Position numbers and translations under genes: made by a program | From: Fibrobacter succinogenes | GTDB taxonomy: Bacteria > Fibrobacterota > Fibrobacteria > Fibrobacterales > Fibrobacteraceae | DNA length: 39,855 bases | Assembly (NCBI GenBank): GCA_902768715.1 | Contig: CACXMH010000016.1 | Location: 1 to 39,855, forward strand | Direction of reading: 5' to 3' | Part shown: piece by piece, positions 22,213 through 29,194 of the stretch | Position numbering within the stretch: the stretch's first letter is position 1 | How the letters are laid out: each line of letters begins with the position of its first letter | The notes under the pieces: generated by a model | Seen by the model: the letters and a program-made list of their open reading frames with translations, nothing else | The model's database searches: none | Told to the model about the DNA's origin: nothing

Positions 22213-22675
22213 ATAAATACTTATCCTCGGCGCCCTTGAGGATGGTCAGGAACTCCGCCGGGGTCTTGGCGGCAATCAGCTCCTTGCGCACGTTGCCGTC
22301 GGCCAGGAGGCGACTCACCGAAGACAGGGCCTTCAGGTGCGGTCCGACGGTGTTCCCGGGGCTTACGATGAGAATCAGCAGGTAAACGGGCTCGCCGTCA
22401 AAGGACTCGAAATCCAGCCCCTTTTCGACAGTGGCGGCCACCATGCACATGCGGTCCACGTAGTCGATCTTGGCGTGGGGCACGGCCAGGCCGCAACCGA
22501 TACCGGTGGAACGGGTCTTTTCGCGGTTCCAGACGGCCTCAAAAATTTCGTCGCGATGTTCCAGCTTATAGGCGCTGCAAAGAGTATCCACCAGTTCGTT
22601 CAGAATGGCTTCCTTGGTTTCGCAAGGAGAATTGATCAAAATGCAATTATCTACAAACCGTTCAGAAAGACGCAT
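22211..22675 (-). CDS. PTS EIIA component, fructose/nitrogen (PtsN) type
   Basis: 154 residues, the size of a stand-alone EIIA-Fru/Ntr domain. The phosphorylated histidine is H67 in G-L-A-V-P-H-A-K-I-D, preceded by the R-E-x-T-R-S-T-G-I-G signature at 51-60. The C-terminal half has L-I-V-S-P-G-N-T (usual LLIxxP). No EIIB/EIIC domains are present, and none are encoded nearby, so a regulatory PtsN-like role is more likely than sugar uptake. SD GAGGATAA precedes the ATG. A short palindrome CTATCT-ATA-AGATAG (22687-22701) lies just upstream and may be an operator. Separated from aroD by 84 bp. Confidence 0.87.
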   Translation of the reverse strand: MRLSERFVDNCILINSPCETKEAILNELVDTLCSAYKLEHRDEIFEAVWNREKTRSTGIGCGLAVPHAKIDYVDRMCMVAATVEKGLDFESFDGEPVYLLILIVSPGNTVGPHLKALSSVSRLLADGNVRKELIAAKTPAEFLTILKGAEDKYL

Positions 22676-22759
22676 ATCGTTATCCTCTATCTATAAGATA
22701 GATATTTAGAAAATTTAAGGCCTTTTTGCCAAAAAATAAGGATAAAAAAAGGAAAACCG

Positions 22760-23524
22760 TCATTTTCCGTTCAAAAACGCGGAAATTTCGAATTTGGAAT
22801 GGAAATTCGACAGCTTTTCAAGGGCTTCCGCCATCACGGGAACCTGAATTTGGCCGGGGGCAGCCACATGACCGATAGCCCCGTAGGTCAGGTTTGCCCC
22901 CTCTTTCAGGGACCAGATTCGGCTTACCCGACCGAGATCCCCCATGCCGAAGGCGGCAAAAAGTTCGAAGTCTCCGGAAAATTTCTGCGTGAACCTGTAC
23001 AGACGGTCGCAGTCCTCGTCGGAATTGCACATGGCGGCAATTTTCAGGCCTTCGGCCCCCAGGCGGGAAACGTCTCGGGCATAGTCCCGCAGTTCCATGT
23101 CCGTAGGCGTGCGGGAAAAATTGTGCTGTGAAATAAGGATTTTCACGTCCCGATGGTCTGCCAGGGCGGATAGCTTTTCGTAGTCGTAGAGGCAGTCCTG
23201 CTCCAGGTCCAGCCAGCCCGGCACCTGTTCTGCTTCCAAGATGTTTTTCCACAGGGGCAGACGGTCTCCGGCACGGGAGTCCTGAAAGGCCCCGCCATCC
23301 CGCTTGAGGCGGATAGTGCCTATCTGCATGGCGTGGGGCGCTACCTTCCGGACTCGCGCCGAAAGGCCCGGCCAGAGGGACTCTTCGAAAAAGTCATACC
23401 GGATTTCCAACGCCGAACAGGCCTGCAGGTCCAGAAACACGGGGTGCATGGAGTCCGACTCTATGGCGGAGAGGACTTCGGGACTGACAAGGCCTACCAA
23501 AATTTTATCGTTGCACGCGGGCAT
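22760..23524 (-). CDS. aroD: 3-dehydroquinate dehydratase, type I (AroD)
   Basis: 254 residues, usual length. Third step of the shikimate pathway. E-I-R-Y-D at 40-44 (family ELRxD), catalytic His H134 in I-S-Q-H-N-F, Schiff-base lysine K161 in L-K-I-A-A-M, and the C-terminal A-I-G-H-V-A-A-P-G-Q loop (family SAPGQ). All catalytic positions are present. The ATG is only six bases after TATATT (23536-23531) on this strand and has no Shine-Dalgarno, so the message is probably leaderless. Divergent from clpP. Confidence 0.88.
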   Translation of the reverse strand: MPACNDKILVGLVSPEVLSAIESDSMHPVFLDLQACSALEIRYDFFEESLWPGLSARVRKVAPHAMQIGTIRLKRDGGAFQDSRAGDRLPLWKNILEAEQVPGWLDLEQDCLYDYEKLSALADHRDVKILISQHNFSRTPTDMELRDYARDVSRLGAEGLKIAAMCNSDEDCDRLYRFTQKFSGDFELFAAFGMGDLGRVSRIWSLKEGANLTYGAIGHVAAPGQIQVPVMAEALEKLSNFHSKFEISAFLNGK

Positions 23525-23530
23525 AGGCCA

Positions 23531-23536
23531 AATATA
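23531..23536 (-). promoter_or_regulatory. -10 box giving a leaderless aroD transcript
   Basis: TATATT on the minus strand, six bases upstream of the aroD ATG (23524). The -35 is weak (TTGCAA at 14 bp). Confidence 0.5.
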
Positions 23537-23619
23537 GGAATCTTTACATTTTGCAAGGAAAAGGCGATAATTCAGTGTTGAATAATTTCTAAATTGTACT
23601 TGAACAAAAAGGATTCATT

Positions 23620-24201
23620 ATGGCTGACTGTAGCGAAAAGAAAGAAAACCAGACACCCGAAATGATGAAAAAGGCCGAGGAGTTCCTCGCCTCCAAGCGC
23701 AGGATTTTTTTGTGGGGCGGAGTGGATGACGAAAGCGCCGAACGCATCGTCAAGCAGCTCCTGTACCTGGATTCCCTGAACCACGAAGACATCGTGTTCT
23801 TTATCAACAGCCCGGGCGGCGTAATTTCTAGCGGTCTTGCCATTTACGACTGCATGAACGCCATCAAGAGCGACGTGGTTACCGTCTGCTGTGGTCAGGC
23901 CGCCTCCATGGGAGCAGTCCTCCTCACCTCTGGCGCCAAGGGCAAACGCTACGCCTGGCCCAATGCCCGTATCATGATCCACCAGCCCCTGATTCACGGC
24001 GAGATCGTGGCGCCCGCCAGCGATATCCAGATCCAGGCCGAAGAGATGCTCCGCATCCGTAACATCACGGGCAAGATTCTTGCCGAGACTTCGGGCCATA
24101 GCATCGAAGAAATCGACAAGGATACCGAACGCGACAACTTCATGAGCGCCGAAGAGGCCAAGGCCTACGGTCTGGTCGATAAGGTCGAGAGCCTGGTATA
24201 A
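23620..24201 (+). CDS. clpP: ClpP-family serine protease subunit
   Basis: 193 residues. The catalytic triad is visible: S97 in G-Q-A-A-S-M-G-A, H121 in M-I-H-Q-P, D172 in T-E-R-D-N-F. F-I-N-S-P-G-G at 61-67 is the family oxyanion strand. It would assemble into a barrel working with ClpX or ClpA; no Clp ATPase gene is adjacent. The N-terminal 25 residues are longer than in E. coli mature ClpP and could be a propeptide. SD AAGGA. The stop codon overlaps the ftsY start by one base, an unusual operon partner for clpP. It may be a second ClpP paralog. Confidence 0.88.
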   Translation: MADCSEKKENQTPEMMKKAEEFLASKRRIFLWGGVDDESAERIVKQLLYLDSLNHEDIVFFINSPGGVISSGLAIYDCMNAIKSDVVTVCCGQAASMGAVLLTSGAKGKRYAWPNARIMIHQPLIHGEIVAPASDIQIQAEEMLRIRNITGKILAETSGHSIEEIDKDTERDNFMSAEEAKAYGLVDKVESLV

Positions 24202-25121
24202 TGGGACTTTTTTCTGCCATCAAGAGCGGCCTTGCCAAGACCCGTGACGCCCTCATGGGCGAGCTCAAGGGCATTGTAGGCGCCGGCAAAATTACCGACG
24301 AAACCCTGGAAGAGCTGGAAGAACACCTCATCAAGGCCGACGTGGGCGTCGAAGCCGCATTCCTGCTGACCGACGCCTTGCGCGAACAGGCTCTGGGCAA
24401 GTCCCTTACCACCGAGCAGGTTCTTGACATTATGCGGAGCGAGGCGGAGCGTCTCTTGAAAGATCCGCCCCCCTTTGAACTCAAGGGCAAGCCCCATGTG
24501 GTGCTGGTCATCGGTGTAAACGGTGCCGGCAAGACCACCACCATCGGGAAACTGGCGGCCCGCCTCAAGGACGAAGGCAAGAAAGTGATGATTGCCGCCT
24601 GCGACACCTTCCGTGCGGCAGCCATCGACCAGCTGGAAACCTGGGCCGAACGTAGTGGCGCCGAATTCGTAAAACATCAAGAAGGCTCCGACCCCGCAGC
24701 AGTGGCGTTCGACGCCTGCAATGCGGCCGTGGCCCGCGGCTGCGACGTGGTGCTTATCGATACCGCCGGCCGCCTGCACAACAAGGACTACTTGATGGAA
24801 GAACTCAAGAAGATAGTCCGCGTCATCAAGAAGGTGAACCCCGACATGCCTCACGACATGTGGCTGGTCATCGACGGCAACACCGGTCAGAACACCATCA
24901 ACCAGACCAAGATTTTCAACCAGAGCTTCCCCCTTACGGGCCTGGTGGTCACCAAGCTAGACGGTACGGCCCGCGGTGGAGCGGTGCTTTCCATCGCAAG
25001 TTCCCTGCAGATTCCCATCCGCTGGATTGGCATGGGCGAACGCATTGATCAGCTGGTGCCTTTCAGCAAGGCCGAATATGTAGAAGGCCTTTTCGAAAAC
25101 GCCCTGGAAAGCGAAACCTGA
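24201..25121 (+). CDS. ftsY: Signal recognition particle receptor FtsY
   Basis: 306 residues: N and G domains without the acidic A domain. GTPase motifs: G1 G-V-N-G-A-G-K-T at 105-112, D-T-F-R-A-A-A at 135-141, D-T-A-G-R at 187-191, T-K-L-D at 251-254, and the closing G-G-A near 259. The N-terminal helix (M-G-L-F-S-A-I-K-S-G-L) is the amphipathic membrane-targeting type found in FtsY proteins lacking an A domain. Binds SRP-ribosome complexes at the inner membrane. Ffh is the alternative but would have a C-terminal M domain, absent here. Coupled to clpP by TAATG. Confidence 0.93.
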   Translation: MGLFSAIKSGLAKTRDALMGELKGIVGAGKITDETLEELEEHLIKADVGVEAAFLLTDALREQALGKSLTTEQVLDIMRSEAERLLKDPPPFELKGKPHVVLVIGVNGAGKTTTIGKLAARLKDEGKKVMIAACDTFRAAAIDQLETWAERSGAEFVKHQEGSDPAAVAFDACNAAVARGCDVVLIDTAGRLHNKDYLMEELKKIVRVIKKVNPDMPHDMWLVIDGNTGQNTINQTKIFNQSFPLTGLVVTKLDGTARGGAVLSIASSLQIPIRWIGMGERIDQLVPFSKAEYVEGLFENALESET

Positions 25122-25129
25122 AAACCGTC

Positions 25130-25516
25130 ATGACCGACGTTCAATGGCAAACTTTCAGAACCGCAAAAAGCGTCGCCTGGCGCACGTTGTTGATTCTTGC
25201 TTTCGTAGCGTGCCTATGCCTACAGGTGGGCTGCGACAAGAAAGACCCTTCCGTTGACCAAAAATTCGTAAACGCCTACACGGAACTGCTGATTGCCGAA
25301 CAGATGTACGGCAAGGATTCTCCCGCCGCAAGACTCCGCCGCAAGGCGGTCCTGGACAGTGTCGGCTACAGCAGGGAAGATTTTTTAAAGAAGGCCAAAG
25401 TCATTCTCGACGACAGGGATATGTGGGTCCCGTTCCAAAAAGCGGTCATTGACCGGCTAGACACCTTGGCAGAGCAAACAAAAGCCGAACCCGGGCGAAA
25501 ACGTAGAAAGGAGTAA
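25130..25516 (+). CDS. Small lipoprotein of unknown function
   Basis: 128 residues. A 20-residue N-terminal stretch precedes the hydrophobic segment (TLLILAFVACLCL) and lipobox L-Q-V-G-C near residue 35; the next residues are D-K-K-D. The mature part is about 90 residues, mostly helical and charged (AYTELLIAEQMYG; VGYSREDFLKKAKVIL), reminiscent of the DUF4296-type lipoproteins of Bacteroidetes, which I cannot confirm. It starts 8 bp after ftsY and is followed 2 bp later by the thioredoxin-like gene, so it belongs to the same operon. Confidence 0.7.
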   Translation: MTDVQWQTFRTAKSVAWRTLLILAFVACLCLQVGCDKKDPSVDQKFVNAYTELLIAEQMYGKDSPAARLRRKAVLDSVGYSREDFLKKAKVILDDRDMWVPFQKAVIDRLDTLAEQTKAEPGRKRRKE

Positions 25517-25518
25517 CG

Positions 25519-25980
25519 ATGTCACGCGTTGTTTCTTGTATGTGCGTTTTGGTGGCTTTGGCATTTGGCGCCAATTCCCAATCCCTGGTCCAGTGGATGG
25601 ATTACAGTACCGCTCTTGAAAAGGCAAAGACCGAACCCAAGCTCATCTTTGTGGATATGTACGCCGACTGGTGCATCCCCTGCCGGGTCATGGACAAAAA
25701 CGTCTATATGAACCCCACGGTTGCCTCCATACTGAACAAGAAATTTTATCCGGTCAAGCTGGACGTAGATTCCGAAACGCCCATCGTTTGCGACGGAAAA
25801 AAGGCCACCGCAAAAAAATGCTTCTCCGAAGTGTGGGAACTGAACGTTCTCCCCTCTTTTGTGCTGGTTGCACCCAAGGGACTTTCTATATTGACGGTTA
25901 CAGACTCCATGTCGCCCCAAGAAATGCAGATGCTGCTGGACAAGTTCTTGGAAAAAGAAAAAGAATGGATTGAACGATGA
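25519..25980 (+). CDS. Periplasmic thioredoxin-fold protein
   Basis: 153 residues. Signal peptide at 1-20 (cleavage near G-A-N-S-Q). Thioredoxin fold with D-M-Y-A-D-W-C-I-P-C at about 45-54, so the active site is C-I-P-C, and cis-proline in V-L-P-S-F near 115. D-K-N-V-Y and the following helix resemble the thioredoxin_7/DsbD-gamma group. Two further cysteines (V-C-D-G-K; K-K-C-F-S) lie in an insertion and may form a second disulfide. Likely a thiol-disulfide reductase or isomerase outside the cytoplasm. Its last four bases overlap the glycosyltransferase start (ATGA). Confidence 0.82.
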   Translation: MSRVVSCMCVLVALAFGANSQSLVQWMDYSTALEKAKTEPKLIFVDMYADWCIPCRVMDKNVYMNPTVASILNKKFYPVKLDVDSETPIVCDGKKATAKKCFSEVWELNVLPSFVLVAPKGLSILTVTDSMSPQEMQMLLDKFLEKEKEWIER

Positions 25981-27128
25981 GCGAGCAAATTCTTTTCTAT
26001 TTGCAGATATCCTTCTGGGTGCTACTCATCCTCTTTGTCCACTGCTATGTGCTGTTTCCCATCACGCTGCCTTTCGTCAGCGAGATTTTCAAACGAAAGG
26101 AAACCGAAAACAAGGCCGACTGCGACACACCCAAAGTGTCCATATTGATTTCTGCGTACAACGAAGAAGCTGTTATCGAACGGAAGATCCAGAACCTGCT
26201 GGAACTGGACTACCCCAAGGACAAACTGGAAATTCTCATCGGCGACGATGGCTCTACGGACAAAACCGTAGAAATCGTAGAACGGTACAAGGACCAGGGC
26301 ATCACTCTCGTCAAAGCCCCACAGAATGCAGGCAAGGCCGCCATGCTGAACCGCCTGGAAAAAAAAGCTTCCGGCGAAATCCTCCTTTTCTGCGACGCCA
26401 ACACCATGCTGTTCCCAAACGTGGTGCGCAAGCTTACCGACCCGTTCAAAGACAAGAAAATTGGATGCGCCTGCGGACACCTGATTCTTACCGACAAGAG
26501 CGGTACTGAACTAGGTCGGGGCGAAAGCGCCTACTGGGACCTGGAATCCGAAATCAAGAAGTTCGAGGGCATGATGGACCTGCTCATCGGTGGTAACGGA
26601 GCCCTTTACGCCATCCGCAAGGAACTCTACACCGACTTGCCCACCAAGAAAAGCGTCATGGACGACTTTTTCGTTACCACTAAAATTTTGCAGAAGGGCT
26701 ACTATTGCACCTTCATTTCTAGCGCCATCGGAGCCGAACAGACCTCCAAGGAAACCATCGGGGAATACCGCCGAAAAGTCCGCATCGGCCGCGCCAATTT
26801 CAACTACCTACTTTCGTACCTGCCGCTCCTGAACCCTTTCAGGCCTCTGCGATGCTACCTGTTTTTCTCGCACAAGATTTTGCGCTGGTTTTCGCCCCAC
26901 ATTTTCATCTTGCTATTCCTTGTAAACATTCCTCTAGCCTGGTACTTTAGCCTCTATCGTATTTCGCTCGGCATATTGTTCGGATTCTTGCTGGTAGGGG
27001 TTTTCAAGATTATTCCCGGAGCCTATTATTTCTTGTCCATGAACATGGCCATGCTCAAGGGATTTTTCCTTTCCTTTGGCAAGGAAAAGTCTGGCGGTTG
27101 GACCAGAGAAGCCCGCACCGACGAGTAG
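25977..27128 (+). CDS. Membrane glycosyltransferase, family 2
   Basis: 383 residues. An N-terminal membrane segment (about 8-33) is followed by a GT-A domain: V-S-I-L-I-S-A-Y-N-E-E at 54-64, G-D-D-G-S-T-D at 89-95, the metal-binding C-D-A-N at 139-142, G-G-N-G-A-L-Y near 204, and D-D-F-F near 226 as catalytic base region; the Q-x-x-R-W motif is replaced by R-R-K-V-R-I-G-R. Two to three C-terminal helices (about 300-365) complete a processive-synthase-like topology. It likely builds or extends a cell-surface polysaccharide. The last codons GAG-TAG also begin a 7-nt-period array. Confidence 0.85.
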   Translation: MSEQILFYLQISFWVLLILFVHCYVLFPITLPFVSEIFKRKETENKADCDTPKVSILISAYNEEAVIERKIQNLLELDYPKDKLEILIGDDGSTDKTVEIVERYKDQGITLVKAPQNAGKAAMLNRLEKKASGEILLFCDANTMLFPNVVRKLTDPFKDKKIGCACGHLILTDKSGTELGRGESAYWDLESEIKKFEGMMDLLIGGNGALYAIRKELYTDLPTKKSVMDDFFVTTKILQKGYYCTFISSAIGAEQTSKETIGEYRRKVRIGRANFNYLLSYLPLLNPFRPLRCYLFFSHKILRWFSPHIFILLFLVNIPLAWYFSLYRISLGILFGFLLVGVFKIIPGAYYFLSMNMAMLKGFFLSFGKEKSGGWTREARTDE

Positions 27129-27210
27129 AACGCGATGTGGCGTGCGAAATGTGAAGTGTGAAGCAATCTCAAACCAAATTTGTCATCCCAGGCTCAACCG
27201 GGAATCTCCT
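27123..27210. repeat. Heptamer array followed by a degenerate palindromic element
   Basis: From the Glu-stop codons of the glycosyltransferase: GAGTAGA, ACGCGAT, GTGGCGT, GCGAAAT, GTGAAGT, GTGAAGC (27123-27164), all 7 nt. TGTCATCCCAGGCTCAACC... (27181-27210) resembles the left half of the TGTCAT/ATGACA elements with mutated stem. Confidence 0.55.
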
Positions 27211-27246
27211 TGCGTCGTCAGAAATTGTATATTTAAGTATAGCTAT

Positions 27247-27705
27247 ATGAAACGAATCCTGACCGCCATCTTGCTCACCCTGGTTTTTTCCGCCTTACCG
27301 GCGAACGCCTTTACCATGGACGTACAGGCTGGCGTTGTCAATCACGCAAGTGAAATCACTACCTTCAACCTGAATATCTATGGCCACCTGTGGTACCGTA
27401 TAGACCAGATGCTGTTCGTAGGCGTAGGTAGCGGCTATCAAGAAATTGACAATGTTGGCCTGGTTCCTGTAAGCGGAGCTCTCTGGATTCGCCTGCCCAT
27501 CGGGAGTCAAATACTGCCTGTGGCCACAGGCGACATCGGCTACCTTATCGGGAGCGACCATCAGCTATTCTGGAAAGTCGGCGGCGGGCTGGATATCAAG
27601 AACGGGGACTATTCCTCTATCCTTGTCATGGGCGGCTACGAATTTTTGGACCATGTGGGCAAGGGCTACGTCTATCTCCAGGCGGGAATCCTTGTTGAAA
27701 TCTAA
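27247..27705 (+). CDS. Small exported beta-rich protein (outer-membrane-like), unknown function
   Basis: 152 residues. Signal peptide I: M-K-R-I-L-T-A-I-L-L..., cleavage after A-N-A near residue 21. The mature part alternates hydrophobic and polar residues in short strands separated by Gly turns (F-V-G-V-G-S-G-Y; G-D-I-G-Y-L-I-G; V-G-G-G-L-D-I) and ends in an aliphatic-charged strand, as in small beta-barrel proteins. No SD; TATATT at 27228-27233 lies 13 bases before the ATG, so the leader would be about 6 nt. The frame is open upstream to 27076 across the repeat, without support for a start there. Confidence 0.7.
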   Translation: MKRILTAILLTLVFSALPANAFTMDVQAGVVNHASEITTFNLNIYGHLWYRIDQMLFVGVGSGYQEIDNVGLVPVSGALWIRLPIGSQILPVATGDIGYLIGSDHQLFWKVGGGLDIKNGDYSSILVMGGYEFLDHVGKGYVYLQAGILVEI

Positions 27706-27723
27706 AGCTCAACGGCTTTTCCC

Positions 27724-28155
27724 GTGATTCATTTTTTCAAATACAACATTATCGGAGTATTGAACACCCTCATCACTCTTGCGGTGGTCTGGGTGCTACA
27801 CCAGATGTTGGACTGGAACGTGGAACTGTCCAATTTCTTAGGTTTTGTAGCGGGCGGCTGTAACAGCTACCTGTGCAACCGCATCTGGAATTTCAAGAGC
27901 CACAACAAGAAACGAGCAGAAATCATCCGCTTCGTTGTCGTGTTCCTGGTGTCGTACGGCGTGAATTTGCTGGCGCTGGAACTTGCCGCCTACACCCTCG
28001 CAAATGCCGCCTGGTGTGCAAGCTTTACAGTTTGGATTTCACAATTCATGAAACCCACCTATTTCGCCAACATCGTGGCCAACGTGGTGTATGTGCTGGT
28101 GAGTTTTACGCTTTATAAAAAGTGGGTATTCAAGGCCGCGCCAAAACAGGGCTAG
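27724..28155 (+). CDS. GtrA-family membrane protein
   Basis: 143 residues with four predicted membrane helices (about 5-23, 33-50, 70-92, 108-130). The pattern F-x-K-Y-N-I-I-G-V-L-N-T at the start, N-F-L-G-F-V-A-G-G near 37-45 and N-R-I-W-N-F near 52-57 is characteristic of GtrA, a family linked to lipid-linked sugar translocation or glycan modification. Starts at GTG 27724 with little SD, 18 bp after the previous gene. It fits the neighbouring glycosyltransferase and sugar-nucleotide epimerase. The stop codon TAG shares four bases (CTAG) with the stop of the convergent epimerase. Confidence 0.83.
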   Translation: MIHFFKYNIIGVLNTLITLAVVWVLHQMLDWNVELSNFLGFVAGGCNSYLCNRIWNFKSHNKKRAEIIRFVVVFLVSYGVNLLALELAAYTLANAAWCASFTVWISQFMKPTYFANIVANVVYVLVSFTLYKKWVFKAAPKQG

Positions 28156-29114
28156 CAGTTATATCCCTTGAACCATTCGGCAAAGGCCTTGATGCCTGTG
28201 TCCAAATCGGTATCTGCCGTGTAGCCAACATCTTGTTCCAGAGCCTTTGTATCTGCCCAGGTGACTTCTACGTCACCGGGCTGCATGGGCATGTAAATCT
28301 TTTCAGCAGTTTTTCCCAAATGCTTTTCGAGAGTCTGTACAAAATCCAGCAGATTCACCGGGTTGCCGTGACCGATATTGTACAGGCGGCATTCCTTCTT
28401 GCCGATTCCAGCCTCGAACACGCGGACCACACCCTGAGCAATATCATCGATGTAGGTAAAGTCCCGCATCATGTTCCCGTTGTTGAAAATCTTGATAGGC
28501 CTGTCGTGCAAGATGGCATCTGCAAAAAGCCAGGGTGCCATATCGGGCCTACCCCAGGGGCCGTAGACAGTAAAGAACCTTAGGCCGGTAGCGTTAATCT
28601 TGTAAAGGTGGTGGTAGGTTTCCGCCATCAGCTCGTTGCTGCGCTTGGTAGCGGCGTACAAGCTAGAAGGCATGCAGACCGGGTCTTCGGTGCAAAAAGG
28701 CGTCTTGGTGTTTCGTCCATAGACGCTGCTAGAAGAGGCGTAGGTCAGGTGCTCCACCGGATTGAAACGGCAGCCTTCCAAAATGTTCAGGAATCCCGTG
28801 ATGTTGCTGTCGATATAGGCCTGCGGATTCACCAGGCTGTAGCGCACACCCGCCTGCGCACCCAAATGAATAACGCCATCAAAATGTTCCCGTTCAAAGA
28901 GTCCTCTGATGGCGGCAGCATCGGCAAGGTCCATCTTCTCGAAACGGAAATTCGGATTGTGCAAGCGTTTTAGGCGGTCCTCTTTAAGCGAAACCTGGTA
29001 GTAATCGTTCAGGTTGTCGATACCTACGACCTCGTAACCCTTGGAAAGAAGGATTAATGAAACTTCGCAACCGATGAAACCTGCGGCACCTGTAACCAAG
29101 ACTTTCTTAGACAT
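28152..29114 (-). CDS. UDP-glucuronate 4-epimerase-like NAD-dependent epimerase
   Basis: 320 residues, extended SDR family. NAD loop T-G-A-A-G-F-I-G at 8-15; D-N-L-N-D-Y-Y at about 33-39, typical of UDP-glucuronate epimerases; G-A-Q-A-G-V-R-Y-S near 85; S-S-S-S-V-Y-G near 128; catalytic Y-A-A-T-K near 155-159; R-F-F-T-V-Y-G-P-W-G-R-P-D-M-A near 183. Makes UDP-galacturonate for surface glycans. ATG 29114 has GGAG nine bases upstream; the frame is open 16 codons further into the intergenic terminator. Also possible: another nucleotide-sugar epimerase. Confidence 0.87.
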   Translation of the reverse strand: MSKKVLVTGAAGFIGCEVSLILLSKGYEVVGIDNLNDYYQVSLKEDRLKRLHNPNFRFEKMDLADAAAIRGLFEREHFDGVIHLGAQAGVRYSLVNPQAYIDSNITGFLNILEGCRFNPVEHLTYASSSSVYGRNTKTPFCTEDPVCMPSSLYAATKRSNELMAETYHHLYKINATGLRFFTVYGPWGRPDMAPWLFADAILHDRPIKIFNNGNMMRDFTYIDDIAQGVVRVFEAGIGKKECRLYNIGHGNPVNLLDFVQTLEKHLGKTAEKIYMPMQPGDVEVTWADTKALEQDVGYTADTDLDTGIKAFAEWFKGYNC

Positions 29115-29146
29115 AAAAACGCTCCGAATGACGCCTTTCAAAAGAT

Positions 29147-29175
29147 AAAAAAAGACGGCCATTTACGACCGTCTT
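29147..29175 (-). terminator. Rho-independent terminator of the OmpA/TSP3 gene
   Basis: Minus strand AAGACGG (29175-29169), 10-nt loop, CCGTCTT (29158-29152), then TTTTTTATC (from 29153 down). Confidence 0.82.
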
Positions 29176-29194
29176 CTTTTTCAAAGGGGTTTGA

